A stretch of 64,000 nt of DNA from Vibrio pomeroyi (GTDB lineage: Bacteria > Pseudomonadota > Gammaproteobacteria > Enterobacterales > Vibrionaceae), in contig NZ_AP025506.1 of assembly GCF_024347595.1 (NCBI RefSeq), positions 3,571,863-3,635,862 of the forward strand, written 5' to 3'. The notes beneath the pieces are model-generated. The model ran no database searches. It was not told where the DNA came from and saw only the letters and a program-made list of their open reading frames with translations. This document shows, piece by piece, positions 13,814 to 24,505 of this stretch. Numbering within the stretch: position 1 is the stretch's first letter; the number at the start of each line of letters is the position of its first letter. The position numbers were made by a program, and so were the translations under genes.

Positions 13814-14383
13814 CTACTGAGATTGAATGTGATGACACTTGCGATCTGCACATTGCTTCTTGGTACCACTGGCTGTTTTCTTCTCCATCAACAGCGGAAA
13901 CTGGCACTCTTCACAGCAGCCAATAACAGGAGGCTGATTAATGGCAAACTTACACTTGGGGTAGTTATCACACGCGTAGAAGGTCTTGCCATAGCGAGAT
14001 TTACGCTCAACCAAGTGGCCTCTACCACACTCAGGGCATGCAATCAGCGGCTGCTCTTCAGGTTGTTCTTTTGGTTGGTCCAAAGATTCGATGTGATTAC
14101 ACTCTGGATAGTTGCTACAACCAATAAACATCCCAAAACGACCTTGTCTTAGTACCAATTCGTTTTGGCATTTAGGACACGGTACACCCAGCTCTTTCAC
14201 CACATGACCATCATTTTGATGGAGAGGTTTGATATAATCACAGCTCGGATACTGCTTACAGCCTAAAAATGGGCCGTGCTTACCATGGCGAAGCTGAAGC
14301 TCCCCACCACACTGTGGACATGGTTCATGCTCTAGCGCATGTTCATGTGCTGAAAAAAGCTGATTATCAATCTTACTACTCAT
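13814..14383 (-). CDS. yrdD: Four-zinc-finger protein YrdD (topoisomerase I C-terminal type)
   Basis: The 189-residue product consists of four consecutive C4 zinc-ribbon repeats of the type found at the C-terminus of DNA topoisomerase I: CPQC...C...C, CPKC...C...C, CPEC...C...C and a diverged CEEC...C...C. The repeats share a RxGKxGxFxGCxxYPxC pattern, which points to single-stranded DNA or RNA binding. No catalytic domain is present. It lies downstream of smg, dprA and the LysM gene in one unit, and its exact function is unknown. Confidence 0.9.
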   Translation of the reverse strand: MSSKIDNQLFSAHEHALEHEPCPQCGGELQLRHGKHGPFLGCKQYPSCDYIKPLHQNDGHVVKELGVPCPKCQNELVLRQGRFGMFIGCSNYPECNHIESLDQPKEQPEEQPLIACPECGRGHLVERKSRYGKTFYACDNYPKCKFAINQPPVIGCCEECQFPLLMEKKTASGTKKQCADRKCHHIQSQ

Positions 14384-14395
14384 GACAAGCCTGTA

Positions 14396-14872
14396 TTAAT
14401 GCAAGATACCTTGCTCTTTGGTGTACAACAGCTCTTCCATTTGCGTGTAAGCACTTTCATTACCCGGTACATTGAATAGCACCATTAAGATAATCCATTT
14501 CAGATCATCCAATTCAAATTCGTTTGTCTCAAGTCCCATCACACGATCAATCACCATTTCACGAATCTCTGTCGTGAGCACGTTGATCTGCTCTAGGAAA
14601 AGTAAGAAACCTCGACACTCCATATTAATACGAGATACCTCTCGACTGGTGTAGACACGCATCGAGGTGTTGGAACACATAGTAATCGCCGCTTGGTTGT
14701 CAGTATCTTGCAGTGCCGCAAGATCTTCTAACCAATGGAGGGCCTTATAAATATCGTCTTGGTGAAACCCTGCTCGAAGAAGCTCATCTTCAAGTTCGTC
14801 TTGATCCACCTGCAATTCAGAATCGCTATGGATGTAGGTTTCAAACAAGTACATCAGTATGTCCATCATCAT
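14396..14872 (-). CDS. smg: Smg family protein (DUF494)
   Basis: The 158-residue product begins [15 protein letters not shown] and matches the Smg/DUF494 family, always found next to dprA in gamma-proteobacteria. It has several acidic stretches, a helical fold by composition and no signal or membrane segment. Function is not established. It starts three bases after the dprA stop, so translation is probably coupled. Confidence 0.9.
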   Translation of the reverse strand: MMMDILMYLFETYIHSDSELQVDQDELEDELLRAGFHQDDIYKALHWLEDLAALQDTDNQAAITMCSNTSMRVYTSREVSRINMECRGFLLFLEQINVLTTEIREMVIDRVMGLETNEFELDDLKWIILMVLFNVPGNESAYTQMEELLYTKEQGILH

Positions 14873-14875
14873 AGC

Positions 14876-15988
14876 TTAGCCTCTCCCCTTTCGAATATAG
14901 CCACCGGAAACTGCAACAACATGCCCTGAGAGCTCAAGCTCTAAAAGCTGCATCATGACTTCATGCACAGGTATATGGGTTCTCTGTGCCAAAATATCAA
15001 CGGGTGTCGCCTCTAATCCTACGTTAGCTAACAGCTGTGGAAATGGCAATTGTTCATTTTCACCCTCATTCTGCGTAGGTTCGAATAAGCTCGGCTGCTG
15101 ATCTATAGACCAGTTTAACAGACTCTTTATTTCAATCAGAACATCTTGAGCATTTTGCACTAAACATGCTCCAACTTTAATGAGACTGTTACCTCCGCGA
15201 CTGGTTGGGCTATGAATTGAACCGGGCAGCGCAAACACCTCTCTCCCTTGCTCCATCGCATAGCGAGCCGTAATCAAAGAACCACTCTTCTCAGCCGCTT
15301 CCACCACTAAAGTGCCTAACGACAAGCCACTTATAATACGGTTACGACGAGGGAAATGTTCAGGTCGTGGTTTCGCACATGGGCGAAACTCTGAAATAAG
15401 TGCGCCATTTTCACAGATCCTATCGGCTAAGTTTCTGTGCCGCGCAGGATAAATGGAGTCCAAACCAGAACCTAACACTGCAAAAGTTTCTCCTCCCCTA
15501 TCCAGGGCACCATCATGAGCGTAACCATCGATGCCTAAAGCTAAACCACTGGTGACAATCAAGCCATTTTGGACGAACTCTTTGGCGAAGGACTTCGCAG
15601 TCTGCAGCCCTTCGAGACTGGCATTGCGACTGCCGACCATCGCGATTTGAGGTTCAATCAGCTTCTCAACGTGTCCTTTAACGAAAAGAACACTGGGCGC
15701 AGAAGCTATCTCATTGAGCAGTTTGGGATAATGTGAGCAATTCGGGGTAATGATGTGATGGTTAGGCTGTTTTGCTTGCCATGCTAAGCAAGCCTCCACT
15801 TCTCGTGGGGCTTGCTCTCTAAGATAAGAAATTTGCTTGGCTGACAAACCGATAGCTTGCAGCTGCTGACTTGAGTAGCCAACTATGTTCGAAGGGGAAT
15901 CGATACTCAGCAGGCGAGAGAGACGTTTGCCACCCAATTGCGGAACAAAACTTAGAGTTAGCCAAGCACTCAGTTGTTGCTCATTCAC
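14876..15988 (-). CDS. dprA: DNA-processing protein DprA (Smf)
   Basis: Binds incoming single-stranded DNA and loads RecA in natural transformation. The 370-residue protein has an N-terminal helical region (residues 1-70), the Rossmann-like core with MVGSRNAS, SGLALGIDG, AVLGSGLDSIYP and SGLSLGTLVVEAAEKSGS, and a C-terminal winged-helix DML1-like domain (about 310-370). Its start overlaps the end of the LysM gene by four bases. DprA is part of the competence set in Vibrio, together with comM elsewhere in this window. Confidence 0.95.
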   Translation of the reverse strand: MNEQQLSAWLTLSFVPQLGGKRLSRLLSIDSPSNIVGYSSQQLQAIGLSAKQISYLREQAPREVEACLAWQAKQPNHHIITPNCSHYPKLLNEIASAPSVLFVKGHVEKLIEPQIAMVGSRNASLEGLQTAKSFAKEFVQNGLIVTSGLALGIDGYAHDGALDRGGETFAVLGSGLDSIYPARHRNLADRICENGALISEFRPCAKPRPEHFPRRNRIISGLSLGTLVVEAAEKSGSLITARYAMEQGREVFALPGSIHSPTSRGGNSLIKVGACLVQNAQDVLIEIKSLLNWSIDQQPSLFEPTQNEGENEQLPFPQLLANVGLEATPVDILAQRTHIPVHEVMMQLLELELSGHVVAVSGGYIRKGRG

Positions 15989-17076
15989 TCGGTGCCCTTA
16001 ACCTCTTCCGTCAAATCAAGATCCAAAGGCGATACCGCCAGAATGTCATTGCTAACAGGCTTAGAGCTCTGAGTAATCAACGCGAGGCTAAAATACTCAT
16101 AAGGGCGAATAACCATCAAGCTACCCAGCGAGGTGCTTGGTAACTGAACTTTATCGCTTGCCGCCGACTCTTTATAGCTGTACTCACCCTGCTTACCAAA
16201 CACCACAGCACCGCTTTCGCTGAGGGTAAACATAGAACCTTGGCGAAGGTTATCCTGTGAACCTTTGTTGATCACTACCACCTGATTCTTCGCGCTGTAT
16301 TGGCTGCCATCTAATGAGCCCAAGATATTAGCAAATTGACCCGCCGCACTAGGTGCAGGATAAAACGTAGTAGAGAGCTTCACCTGATCAACACCAAGTT
16401 CAGGTAGCACAAGGTCGTTGAGCAGTACTTCTTGCAGCTGAGTCTCTATCTGCAAGCTGCTGAACTCAGCATCCACCTCTTTTAAGCGCGCAGTGGCAAC
16501 CAAACGCAACGAGGTAATATTCGCTTGGGGTTGCTGCCGTTGGTAGGTTTCAACGGCGCGGTAGATGCCCCACTTTTGATGCTGTTGGGTACCTGATATG
16601 AATAACCGGTCTGCACCCGATAAGAAACGTTTGCCATCACTGGTTCCTAGTACTCGCTGTGCCGATTCGATATCTTGCTGCTCTACCAAGCGATCAGACT
16701 GTAAATACGGTAAAACCAGCCCCTCGTTGACGGTAGGTACTGCTTTTTTCTCAGAGACACGAATCTTAGGGCTAAGTTTGATAACGGGTTTGAGGCTTAA
16801 TACAGGCTCGCCATTAATCCAAACCAAAGACAGTTTATCTCCGGGATAAATAAGATGAGGGTTTTCTATCTCTGGATTCACCTGCCATAACCTTGGCCAC
16901 AGCCATGGGCTATCGAGATACATCGCAGAGATATCCCACAAAGTATCGCCCTTAACCACGACATACGCCTCGGGTGCGCCCTTTTTAATGGTTAAAGGTT
17001 GCTCACTATTTTCAGCCGTAGCGGCGAACGAAATCGAGGCAAAAATAAGAGATAAAGCAGGGAATAAATGACGCAT
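15985..17076 (-). CDS. LysM-domain periplasmic/cell-wall-associated protein
   Basis: A 363-residue secreted protein with a signal peptide (residues 1-21, ending FAATA) followed by one LysM domain (VVVKGDTLWDISAMYL ... NPHLIYPGDKLSLV, about 37-88). The rest has no catalytic motif I recognise. LysM binds peptidoglycan, so the protein probably sits at the cell wall. It heads the LysM-dprA-smg-yrdD unit, an arrangement conserved in Vibrio and relatives, and diverges from def. Role unknown. Confidence 0.85.
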   Translation of the reverse strand: MRHLFPALSLIFASISFAATAENSEQPLTIKKGAPEAYVVVKGDTLWDISAMYLDSPWLWPRLWQVNPEIENPHLIYPGDKLSLVWINGEPVLSLKPVIKLSPKIRVSEKKAVPTVNEGLVLPYLQSDRLVEQQDIESAQRVLGTSDGKRFLSGADRLFISGTQQHQKWGIYRAVETYQRQQPQANITSLRLVATARLKEVDAEFSSLQIETQLQEVLLNDLVLPELGVDQVKLSTTFYPAPSAAGQFANILGSLDGSQYSAKNQVVVINKGSQDNLRQGSMFTLSESGAVVFGKQGEYSYKESAASDKVQLPSTSLGSLMVIRPYEYFSLALITQSSKPVSNDILAVSPLDLDLTEEVKGTE

Positions 17077-17216
17077 GACCTAGGTTCCTTGGTCTGAATA
17101 TATGACATCTGATTGGAGAATTACCTTCAGGATGCTGTCATTTGACCTCTAAAATGTCTAGAATTGAGCCAACAAGGTTTAAGCTGTTTCGGCACAGTTC
17201 AATATTTCGAGTGTAT

Positions 17217-17729
17217 ATGTCTGTATTACAAGTATTAACATTACCAGATGATCGTCTACGTACCGTGGCGAAACCGGTAAAAGAAGTTACCCCAGAGATT
17301 CAAAAGTTCGTTGATGACATGATTGAAACCATGTACGACGAAGAAGGTATCGGCCTTGCGGCAACGCAAGTAGATTTCCACCAACGCATCGTTGTTATCG
17401 ATATTTCAGAGACGCGTGATGAGCCTATGGTTCTGATCAACCCTGAAATCACCGAAAAGCGCGGCGAAGATGGTATCGAAGAAGGCTGTCTATCTGTACC
17501 AGGCGCTCGAGCTCTAGTACCTCGCGCTGCAGAAGTAACGGTTAAAGCATTAGACCGTGACGGCAACGAATTCACATTCGATGCTGATGACCTTCTGGCT
17601 ATCTGTGTTCAGCACGAACTTGACCACCTAGAAGGCAAGTTGTTTGTTGATTACCTATCGCCACTAAAGCGTAAACGTATCCAAGATAAGCTAGCGAAAA
17701 TTAAACGTTTCAACGAGAAACAGGGTTAA
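17217..17729 (+). CDS. def: Peptide deformylase
   Basis: Removes the formyl group from nascent proteins; Fe2+-dependent. The product [21 protein letters not shown]... (170 residues) has all three family motifs: [14 protein letters not shown] with the metal-ligand Cys, and HELDHLEG with the metal-ligand histidines and catalytic Glu. The frame stays open upstream to 17142, but family alignment selects the ATG at 17217. It is followed by fmt, the enzyme adding the formyl group. Confidence 0.97.
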   Translation: MSVLQVLTLPDDRLRTVAKPVKEVTPEIQKFVDDMIETMYDEEGIGLAATQVDFHQRIVVIDISETRDEPMVLINPEITEKRGEDGIEEGCLSVPGARALVPRAAEVTVKALDRDGNEFTFDADDLLAICVQHELDHLEGKLFVDYLSPLKRKRIQDKLAKIKRFNEKQG

Positions 17730-17766
17730 TCACCGCTGCAATTACTAAATTAGAAGGAAGCCTACC

Positions 17767-18714
17767 TTGAGTCAGTCTTTAAGAATTGTCTTCGCAGGTA
17801 CTCCGGATTTCGCCGCCCGTCACTTGGCGGCGTTGTTGTCTTCGGAGCATGAAGTTATTGCTGTTTACACACAGCCAGATCGTCCAGCAGGCCGCGGTAA
17901 AAAACTGACTGCGAGCCCAGTAAAAAACATCGCACTTGAAAACAACATTCCGGTTTACCAACCAGAAAACTTCAAGTCAGATGAAGCTAAGCAAGAGCTA
18001 GCGGATTTGAATGCTGACATCATGGTTGTTGTAGCGTACGGCTTATTGCTTCCACAAGTGGTTTTAGATACACCTCGCTTAGGTTGTATCAATGTGCATG
18101 GTTCTATCTTGCCGCGCTGGCGTGGTGCTGCTCCTATCCAACGCTCTATTTGGGCAGGTGATAAAGAGACAGGCGTAACGATCATGCAGATGGATATAGG
18201 CCTTGATACTGGTGACATGCTAAGCATCGCAACGCTACCAATTGAAGCGACAGATACCAGTGCTTCAATGTATGAAAAGCTAGCTGGCCTTGGCCCTGAT
18301 GCGCTTGTTGAGTGTTTGTCTGACATCGCTTCTGGTAAAGCGGTGGCTGAAAAGCAAGACGACGAACTTGCTAACTACGCGAAGAAGCTAAGTAAAGAAG
18401 AAGCGCGTATCAACTGGAGTGATGACGCGGCTCATATTGAGCGCTGCGTTCGTGCTTTCAACCCATGGCCAATGAGCCACTTTGAAGCTGCGGAAAACAG
18501 CATCAAAGTATGGCAAAGCCGTGTGGCAGAGCAAACCACTAATAAGCCTGCAGGTACCATTCTGCAAGCGGATAAAACGGGTATCTATGTAGCGACAGGA
18601 CAAGGTGTACTTGTTCTTGAACAGCTGCAAGTACCAGGTAAAAAAGCCATGTCAGTTCAGGATATCTTGAACTCTCGTGCAAGCTGGTTTGAAGTTGGAA
18701 CTCAACTTTCTTAA
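17767..18714 (+). CDS. fmt: Methionyl-tRNA formyltransferase
   Basis: Formylates Met-tRNAi using 10-formyl-tetrahydrofolate. The 315 residues carry [12 protein letters not shown] at the N-terminus, the catalytic block [20 protein letters not shown] and the DTGDML segment, and a C-terminal tRNA-binding domain (from about residue 205). It starts with TTG: no ATG is near the family start, and an AGAAGGAAG ribosome binding site precedes it. It lies 37 bases after def, in the usual def-fmt-rsmB order. Confidence 0.96.
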   Translation: MSQSLRIVFAGTPDFAARHLAALLSSEHEVIAVYTQPDRPAGRGKKLTASPVKNIALENNIPVYQPENFKSDEAKQELADLNADIMVVVAYGLLLPQVVLDTPRLGCINVHGSILPRWRGAAPIQRSIWAGDKETGVTIMQMDIGLDTGDMLSIATLPIEATDTSASMYEKLAGLGPDALVECLSDIASGKAVAEKQDDELANYAKKLSKEEARINWSDDAAHIERCVRAFNPWPMSHFEAAENSIKVWQSRVAEQTTNKPAGTILQADKTGIYVATGQGVLVLEQLQVPGKKAMSVQDILNSRASWFEVGTQLS

Positions 18715-18805
18715 CCGCTTTTAAAGCTGCCATAAGCGCAGCTTAGAAAACCTTTACGAGGGCAGAGATGCCCTCATGTATTCAAATAAATATTCGGTAC
18801 CCCTC

Positions 18806-20086
18806 ATGAATGTTCGCGCTGCTGCTGCAAATGTCCTATTCCAAGTTGTCGATAAAGGCCACTCTCTTTCACACGCTCTCCCTGCGGCTCAAAAAACGAT
18901 CCGCCCGCGAGACCACGCTCTATTGCAAGAGATTTGCTACGGCGCACTTCGTTACCTGCCTCGTTTAGAGTCAATCGCTAACGAACTGATGGAAAACCCG
19001 CTTAAAGGTAAAAAGCGTGTATTCCACCACCTTATTTTGGTAGGCATTTACCAACTGAGCTTCATGCGCATTCCTTCGCACGCTGCCGTTGCGGAAACCG
19101 TTGAGGGCACCAAAACACTGCGTGGACCAAGCCTAAGTGGTTTGATCAACGCGGTATTGCGTAGCTATCTACGTGACCAAGAAGAGCTGGATGAAAAAGC
19201 GGTTAGCCACAATGCGGGCAAATATGGCCACCCAAGCTGGATTCTAAAAATGCTTCAAGAGAGCTACCCAGATCAATGGGAGCAACTGGTTGAAGCAAAC
19301 AACAGCAAGGCACCAATGTGGTTGCGCGTAAACCGCCAACACCACACGCGTGACGAGTATGTTGAACTGCTTAAAAACGAAAACATTGAATACACACTGC
19401 ACCCAGAAGCGGCGGATGCCATAAAATTAGCGGCACCTTGCGATGTGACTTTACTACCGGGCTTCGACAGAGGTTGGGTATCAGTACAAGATGCAGCGGC
19501 TCAGCTTTCTGTAGATTACCTAACACCAAAAGATGGTGAACTAATCCTAGATTGTTGTGCAGCGCCAGGCGGTAAAACCGCACACATTCTTGAGCACACC
19601 AATGACACTGAAGTGGTTGCTATTGACTGTGATATTAAACGCCTAGACCGTGTTTACGATAACCTTGAACGCCTACAACTGCGTGCCGACGTAATTTGTG
19701 GCGACGCTCGCTACCCTGAAGAGTGGTGGATGGGCGATAAGTTCGACCGTATCCTACTTGATGCGCCTTGTTCAGCGACAGGTGTAATCCGCCGTCACCC
19801 TGACATCAAGTGGCTACGCCGTGCATCTGATATTGATGCACTCGCTGAGCTACAAAGTGAGATCATGGATGCAATGTGGCGTCAGTTGAAAGAAGGCGGC
19901 ACCATGGTTTACGCGACATGTTCTATCACACCGCAAGAGAACGTTCTGCAAGTGAAAGCTTTCCTAGAACGTACCAAAAATGCAACGCTAGTTGGGTCTG
20001 ATATCGAAAATCCGGGTCGTCAAATACTACCTGGTGAAGAAGATATGGATGGCTTCTACTACGCAGTTCTAGTAAAACAGGCATAA
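18806..20086 (+). CDS. rsmB: 16S rRNA m5C967 methyltransferase RsmB
   Basis: SAM-dependent methyltransferase of C967 in 16S rRNA. It has an N-terminal NusB-like RNA-binding domain (about 1-140) and a C-terminal catalytic domain with the SAM motif [13 protein letters not shown], the DAPCSATG motif and [10 protein letters not shown] with the nucleophilic Cys. From the ATG at 18806 ([15 protein letters not shown]) the length of 426 fits the family; an earlier ATG at 18776 would add ten unusual residues. Downstream of def-fmt. Confidence 0.95.
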   Translation: MNVRAAAANVLFQVVDKGHSLSHALPAAQKTIRPRDHALLQEICYGALRYLPRLESIANELMENPLKGKKRVFHHLILVGIYQLSFMRIPSHAAVAETVEGTKTLRGPSLSGLINAVLRSYLRDQEELDEKAVSHNAGKYGHPSWILKMLQESYPDQWEQLVEANNSKAPMWLRVNRQHHTRDEYVELLKNENIEYTLHPEAADAIKLAAPCDVTLLPGFDRGWVSVQDAAAQLSVDYLTPKDGELILDCCAAPGGKTAHILEHTNDTEVVAIDCDIKRLDRVYDNLERLQLRADVICGDARYPEEWWMGDKFDRILLDAPCSATGVIRRHPDIKWLRRASDIDALAELQSEIMDAMWRQLKEGGTMVYATCSITPQENVLQVKAFLERTKNATLVGSDIENPGRQILPGEEDMDGFYYAVLVKQA

Positions 20087-20092
20087 CAACTA

Positions 20093-20130
20093 ACAGCGGC
20101 TAAGAATTTATTTCTTAGCCGCTGTTTCTT
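20093..20130 (+). terminator. Terminator between rsmB and trkA
   Basis: Long stem ACAGCGGCTAAGAA/TTCTTAGCCGCTGT (14 bp) with a short T/A loop and a following TTTCTTTCT tract. Confidence 0.8.
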
Positions 20131-20195
20131 TCTAGTGCATTATCGAAGCAAAATGAAATCACTAGAATTACAAAGGCAAAAATAAGAGAAAGGCT

Positions 20196-21572
20196 ATGAA
20201 GATCATTATCCTAGGTGCTGGACAAGTAGGCGGTACCCTTGCTGAAAACCTAGTAGGTGAAAACAATGACATCACGATCGTCGACCGTAATGCCGACCGA
20301 CTGCGTGAACTTCAAGACAAATATGACCTTAGGGTTGTAAACGGCTATGCCAGCCACCCGAACACACTACGTGAAGCGGGTGCACAAGATGCCGACATGT
20401 TGGTTGCCGTAACCAACATGGATGAAACCAACATGGCCGCATGTCAGGTTGCCTTCTCTCTTTTCAACACGCCAAACCGAATTGCCCGTATTCGTTCTCC
20501 ACAATATTTAGAAGAGAAAGAAGCACTGTTCAAATCAGGTGCTATCCCGGTTGATCACTTGATCGCACCGGAAGAGCTGGTGACCAGCTACATCGAACGT
20601 TTGATCCAATATCCAGGTGCACTACAAGTAGTGAGCTTTGCAGAACAGAAAGTGAGCCTGGTGGCAGTAAAAGCCTACTACGGTGGTCCACTGGTTGGTA
20701 ATGCACTGTCTGCTTTGCGTGAGCACATGCCACACATCGATACTCGTGTTGCAGCTATCTTCCGTCAAGGTCGCCCTATTCGCCCGCAAGGCACCACCAT
20801 CATTGAAGCTGATGATGAAGTGTTCTTTGTAGCGGCAAGTAACCACATCCGCTCAGTAATGAGTGAACTGCAACGCCTAGAGAAACCATACCGCCGCATC
20901 ATGATTGTCGGTGGTGGTAACATTGGTGCAAGCTTGGCGAAACGCCTTGAGCAGAGCTACAGCATCAAGCTTATCGAGCGCAGCTACACACGAGCAGAGA
21001 AGCTGTCGGAAGAATTAGAAAACACCATCGTATTCTGTGGTGATGCGGCAGACCAAGAGCTGCTAACCGAAGAGAACATCGATCAAGTTGATGTGTTCAT
21101 CGCCCTAACCAATGAAGATGAAACCAACATCATGTCTGCGATGCTGGCTAAGCGCATGGGCGCCAAGAAGGTAATGGTACTAATTCAACGTGGTGCTTAC
21201 GTCGACCTTGTGCAGGGTGGTGTGATTGATATTGCGATCTCTCCACAGCAAGCGACCATTTCTGCGCTGCTTACTCACGTTCGTCGTGCAGATATTGTTA
21301 ACGTATCATCTCTACGTCGCGGCGCTGCAGAGGCTATCGAAGCCATTGCTCACGGTGACGAAACCACATCGAAGGTCGTGGGCCGAGCAATTGGCGACAT
21401 CAAACTACCACCGGGCACCACTATTGGTGCGATTGTTCGCGGGGAAGAGGTACTTATCGCGCACGATAGAACCGTAATCGAACAGGATGACCACGTAGTG
21501 ATGTTCCTAGTGGACAAGAAATACGTACCTGATGTTGAGTCTCTATTCCAACCGAGCCCGTTCTTCTTATAG
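20196..21572 (+). CDS. trkA: Trk potassium uptake regulatory subunit TrkA
   Basis: Cytoplasmic NAD/ATP-binding subunit gating the TrkH K+ channel. The 458 residues contain two RCK repeats: [13 protein letters not shown] (about 7-19) and [13 protein letters not shown] (about 239-251), each followed by a TrkA-C domain. It is followed 79 bases later by trkH. Not preceded by any obvious regulatory palindrome. Confidence 0.97.
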   Translation: MKIIILGAGQVGGTLAENLVGENNDITIVDRNADRLRELQDKYDLRVVNGYASHPNTLREAGAQDADMLVAVTNMDETNMAACQVAFSLFNTPNRIARIRSPQYLEEKEALFKSGAIPVDHLIAPEELVTSYIERLIQYPGALQVVSFAEQKVSLVAVKAYYGGPLVGNALSALREHMPHIDTRVAAIFRQGRPIRPQGTTIIEADDEVFFVAASNHIRSVMSELQRLEKPYRRIMIVGGGNIGASLAKRLEQSYSIKLIERSYTRAEKLSEELENTIVFCGDAADQELLTEENIDQVDVFIALTNEDETNIMSAMLAKRMGAKKVMVLIQRGAYVDLVQGGVIDIAISPQQATISALLTHVRRADIVNVSSLRRGAAEAIEAIAHGDETTSKVVGRAIGDIKLPPGTTIGAIVRGEEVLIAHDRTVIEQDDHVVMFLVDKKYVPDVESLFQPSPFFL

Positions 21573-21651
21573 CCTTGTTCTCGTAAGCTTCTTCTCGCAA
21601 CCTTCTAATGTGAGAACGAAGCTCCGACACAAAGCGATGGTCTATTAAGCT

Positions 21652-23097
21652 ATGGTCAACTTTCGTCCGATATTATTAGTGATAGGGTTAGTGTTATCAA
21701 AACTCGCCCTTTTCATGTACATCCCCACATTGGTAGCCTTCTTTACTGGCACCGGTGGCTTCCTCGAGTTTGGTCAATCGGTAGTGATCACGCACATCGT
21801 CGCGTTCATCTGCTTGAGTTTAGGCCGTTCAGCTAAGTTCCGACTTGGGGTGCGGGACATGTTCCTGATTACCTCCCTAGTGTGGACAATAGCCAGTGCC
21901 TTCGCCGCACTGCCATTTGTGTTCATCAACCATATCAGCTTCACGGACGCCTACTTTGAAACCATGTCTGGTATCACCACGACAGGCTCGACCGTATTAA
22001 GCGGCTTAGACAGCATGGCACCAAGCATTCTGCTGTGGCGTTCAATCTTGCAATGGTTAGGTGGCATCGGCTTCATCGTAATGGCGGTAGCGGTACTGCC
22101 AATGCTCAACGTCGGTGGTATGCGCCTCTTCCAAACGGAATCATCCGATTGGTCAGATAAAAGCAGCCCAAGAGCAAAAACCGTCGCCAAGAACATTGTA
22201 GCGGTTTATCTGGTATTAACTGGCTTGTGCTTGGTGAGCTACCTGTTTGCAGGAATGAGCGTGTTTGACGCCATTAACCACTCATTCACTACGCTTTCTA
22301 CAGGCGGTTACTCAACCTCAGATGGCTCAATGAACCACTTCTCGAACAGCGCTCATTGGGTGGGCACCGTGTTCATGTTCTTAGGTGGCCTACCATTCCT
22401 ACTCTTTGTCAGTGCACTGCGCGGTAGAAAGCTCTCTATCCTCTACAAAGATGCCCAAGTGAGAGGCTTCGCTTACCTATTCTTAGTCACCAGTGCTGTG
22501 ATCTCCACGTGGCTGGTGGTTAGAGATGGCTACACAGTATTGGATGCACTACGTGTCTCGATGTTCAACATCGTGTCGGTTGTAACAACCACAGGCTTTG
22601 GCTTGGAAGACTTCACAGCGTGGGGCGCTCTACCAACCACTTTGTTTGCCTTCCTGATGATGGCTGGTGCTTGTTCTGGTTCAACTTCTGGTGGTATCAA
22701 AATCTTCCGCTTCCAGATAGCGATGACTATGCTTCACAAACAGATGATGAAGCTGATTCACCCATCAGGCGTATTTGTTCAACGCTATAATCAACGCCCT
22801 GTAAGCGACGACATCGTGCGTTCGTTGGTAGCGTTTGGTTTGATGTTCTTTATTACGATCATCTTAATCGCTGGTGGTTTGAGTGCGATGGGTTTAGACC
22901 CAATCACCAGTATCTCAGGCGCTATTACCGCGGTAGCTAATGTTGGCCCGGGTATGGGCAGCGTGATTGGCCCGACAGGTAACTTTGCTCCCCTACCAGA
23001 CGCCGCTAAGTGGTTATTAAGCCTTGGTATGTTGATGGGAAGGCTTGAGATACTGACGCTGATCGTTCTATTCTTCCCAGCCTTCTGGCGACGCTAA
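21652..23097 (+). CDS. trkH: Trk potassium uptake channel TrkH
   Basis: Membrane subunit of the Trk K+ uptake system, 481 residues, with four membrane-pore-membrane repeats. The selectivity glycines are visible at GITTTGST, TLSTGGYS, VVTTTGFG and ANVGPG, the last lacking the Thr run as in other TrkH. Gene order trkA-trkH; both subunits together with NAD/ATP control K+ entry and are important for osmoadaptation in marine vibrios. Confidence 0.96.
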   Translation: MVNFRPILLVIGLVLSKLALFMYIPTLVAFFTGTGGFLEFGQSVVITHIVAFICLSLGRSAKFRLGVRDMFLITSLVWTIASAFAALPFVFINHISFTDAYFETMSGITTTGSTVLSGLDSMAPSILLWRSILQWLGGIGFIVMAVAVLPMLNVGGMRLFQTESSDWSDKSSPRAKTVAKNIVAVYLVLTGLCLVSYLFAGMSVFDAINHSFTTLSTGGYSTSDGSMNHFSNSAHWVGTVFMFLGGLPFLLFVSALRGRKLSILYKDAQVRGFAYLFLVTSAVISTWLVVRDGYTVLDALRVSMFNIVSVVTTTGFGLEDFTAWGALPTTLFAFLMMAGACSGSTSGGIKIFRFQIAMTMLHKQMMKLIHPSGVFVQRYNQRPVSDDIVRSLVAFGLMFFITIILIAGGLSAMGLDPITSISGAITAVANVGPGMGSVIGPTGNFAPLPDAAKWLLSLGMLMGRLEILTLIVLFFPAFWRR

Positions 23098-23123
23098 TTG
23101 CACGAATATTTAAGGAAACAGAG

Positions 23124-23699
23124 ATGAAATCATACCTACTTATCGCAAGCGCACTGCTAAGCAGTTCAGCCTTCGCCGACCAAATGGTAACTCTTCAAGA
23201 TGGAAAACAGATACTGCTGAAAGATGACTTTACTTGGCAGTACGTGGCAGAGAAGCAAGCGGAGGAAGTAGCGACAACATCAGAGATCGCCGTACCTGTC
23301 GCAGCAGCGCCTGTTGTGGCAGTTCCAGTTGCGACCAACGTGCGTGGTACAACGATTGTCGTTGATAGCAAAAAGCCAAGCTTACAGCTATCGCAATCAG
23401 GGGTTGATGTAGTGCTAGGCGCGAGTCACTATGAAGATGGTGAGCTGATTATCCCAACCGCGATTACCAACCAAAGCACACAAGCCGTGATCTTAGTGTC
23501 GGTAAAACTCGGTCTGTATTCAGCGAGCGGTGAATTGTTAGAAGAGAAAACCGTAGCCGTTTGGAAATCAATTAAGCGTATGGCAGATACCTACCTTCGA
23601 CCAAAAACAGATGCCGAAGGTACTTCTATCAAGCTAGCAGTTGAACAGTACCCTGAGTACCAAATCAAAGCTGAAATCGTTGAAGTGCTGACTCGTTAA
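23124..23699 (+). CDS. DUF3157 family secreted protein
   Basis: A 191-residue protein with a clear signal peptide ([18 protein letters not shown]) followed by [23 protein letters not shown], the SH3-like start block of DUF3157, a Val/Ala/Pro-rich linker (residues about 50-72), and a C-terminal beta-rich domain. Seen in vibrios; no function is established. It follows trkH by 26 bases, so it may be in the same transcript. Its stop overlaps the convergent trhA-like gene by four bases. Confidence 0.75.
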   Translation: MKSYLLIASALLSSSAFADQMVTLQDGKQILLKDDFTWQYVAEKQAEEVATTSEIAVPVAAAPVVAVPVATNVRGTTIVVDSKKPSLQLSQSGVDVVLGASHYEDGELIIPTAITNQSTQAVILVSVKLGLYSASGELLEEKTVAVWKSIKRMADTYLRPKTDAEGTSIKLAVEQYPEYQIKAEIVEVLTR

Positions 23700-24349
23700 A
23701 CCGGAGTCACATACAGATAGATAGCGAAGAAATGGCAAGCGCAGCCCGCCAACACAAACAAGTGCCAGATGGCATGATTGTAAGGGATGCGTTTTGCCAC
23801 ATAGAAAATCACACCCAGCGAGTAAATCACACCACCGAGTGCTAGTAGCACTAAACCACCCATCTCGATATTCATTGCCAGTTGATACACCACAATCAAT
23901 GACAACCAACCCATCGCCAAGTAAGTCACCAGTGACAACCGCTTAAATCGGTAGACGAAGGCAATCTTCATAATGATGCCCACCAACGCGATTCCCCAAA
24001 TCACCGCCATCAAGCCCATCGCTAATGGTGTTCTTAAACTTACCAATAAAAATGGCGTGTAACTGCCCGCGATCAGTAAGTAGATCGCACAGTGATCGAG
24101 GGTTTTCAGTAGGCGTTTAGTCTTTTCTGTGGTGATCGAGTGATAAAGCGTGGAAGCAAGGAAAAGTAGGATAATACTGCTGCCATACACCGCCATGCTC
24201 GCAATAGTCAGCATGTCGGCTTGATGGTCAAACGCACGAATCAGTAGCAGGATTAAACCAACCACGCCAAGCACAACACCCAAGCCATGGGTTATCGCAT
24301 TGGCGCGTTCTTCGATGTCACTGTATTCGCTCGCCGATGATGCAGACAT
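23696..24349 (-). CDS. trhA: TrhA/hemolysin III family membrane protein (YqfA-like)
   Basis: A 217-residue protein with seven hydrophobic segments and the PAQR/hemolysin III signature: N-terminal [11 protein letters not shown], the YHS block (SxLYHS) and the late [18 protein letters not shown] with metal-binding-type histidines. E. coli TrhA (YqfA) is linked to membrane energetics and fluidity homeostasis. Upstream lies a perfect palindrome matching the FabR operator, so control by fatty-acid state is likely. It converges with and overlaps the DUF3157 gene. Confidence 0.85.
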   Translation of the reverse strand: MSASSASEYSDIEERANAITHGLGVVLGVVGLILLLIRAFDHQADMLTIASMAVYGSSIILLFLASTLYHSITTEKTKRLLKTLDHCAIYLLIAGSYTPFLLVSLRTPLAMGLMAVIWGIALVGIIMKIAFVYRFKRLSLVTYLAMGWLSLIVVYQLAMNIEMGGLVLLALGGVIYSLGVIFYVAKRIPYNHAIWHLFVLAGCACHFFAIYLYVTPV

Positions 24350-24394
24350 GATTATCCTACTAGAGTAAATGTTCGATTTGCCTAGTATTGCACA

Positions 24395-24418
24395 TTAAGC
24401 TTACACGTGTAAGCTTAA
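24395..24418. promoter_or_regulatory. 24-bp palindrome, predicted FabR operator, upstream of trhA
   Basis: Perfect inverted repeat whose core AGCTTACACGTGTAAGCT (24398-24415) resembles the FabR site I recall, AGCGTACA-NN-TGTNCGCT. It is 46-69 bases before the trhA start. FabR represses unsaturated-fatty-acid synthesis genes, and yqfA is described, as I recall, among its targets. Confidence 0.6.
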
Positions 24419-24505
24419 ATTTTTATGACATCTTTTATGGCATTAATAACGCCTAAACAGTGTGATGAAGCTAAGTTCTCTAAAGCTAAAGAACCAAAGA
24501 GCTAA

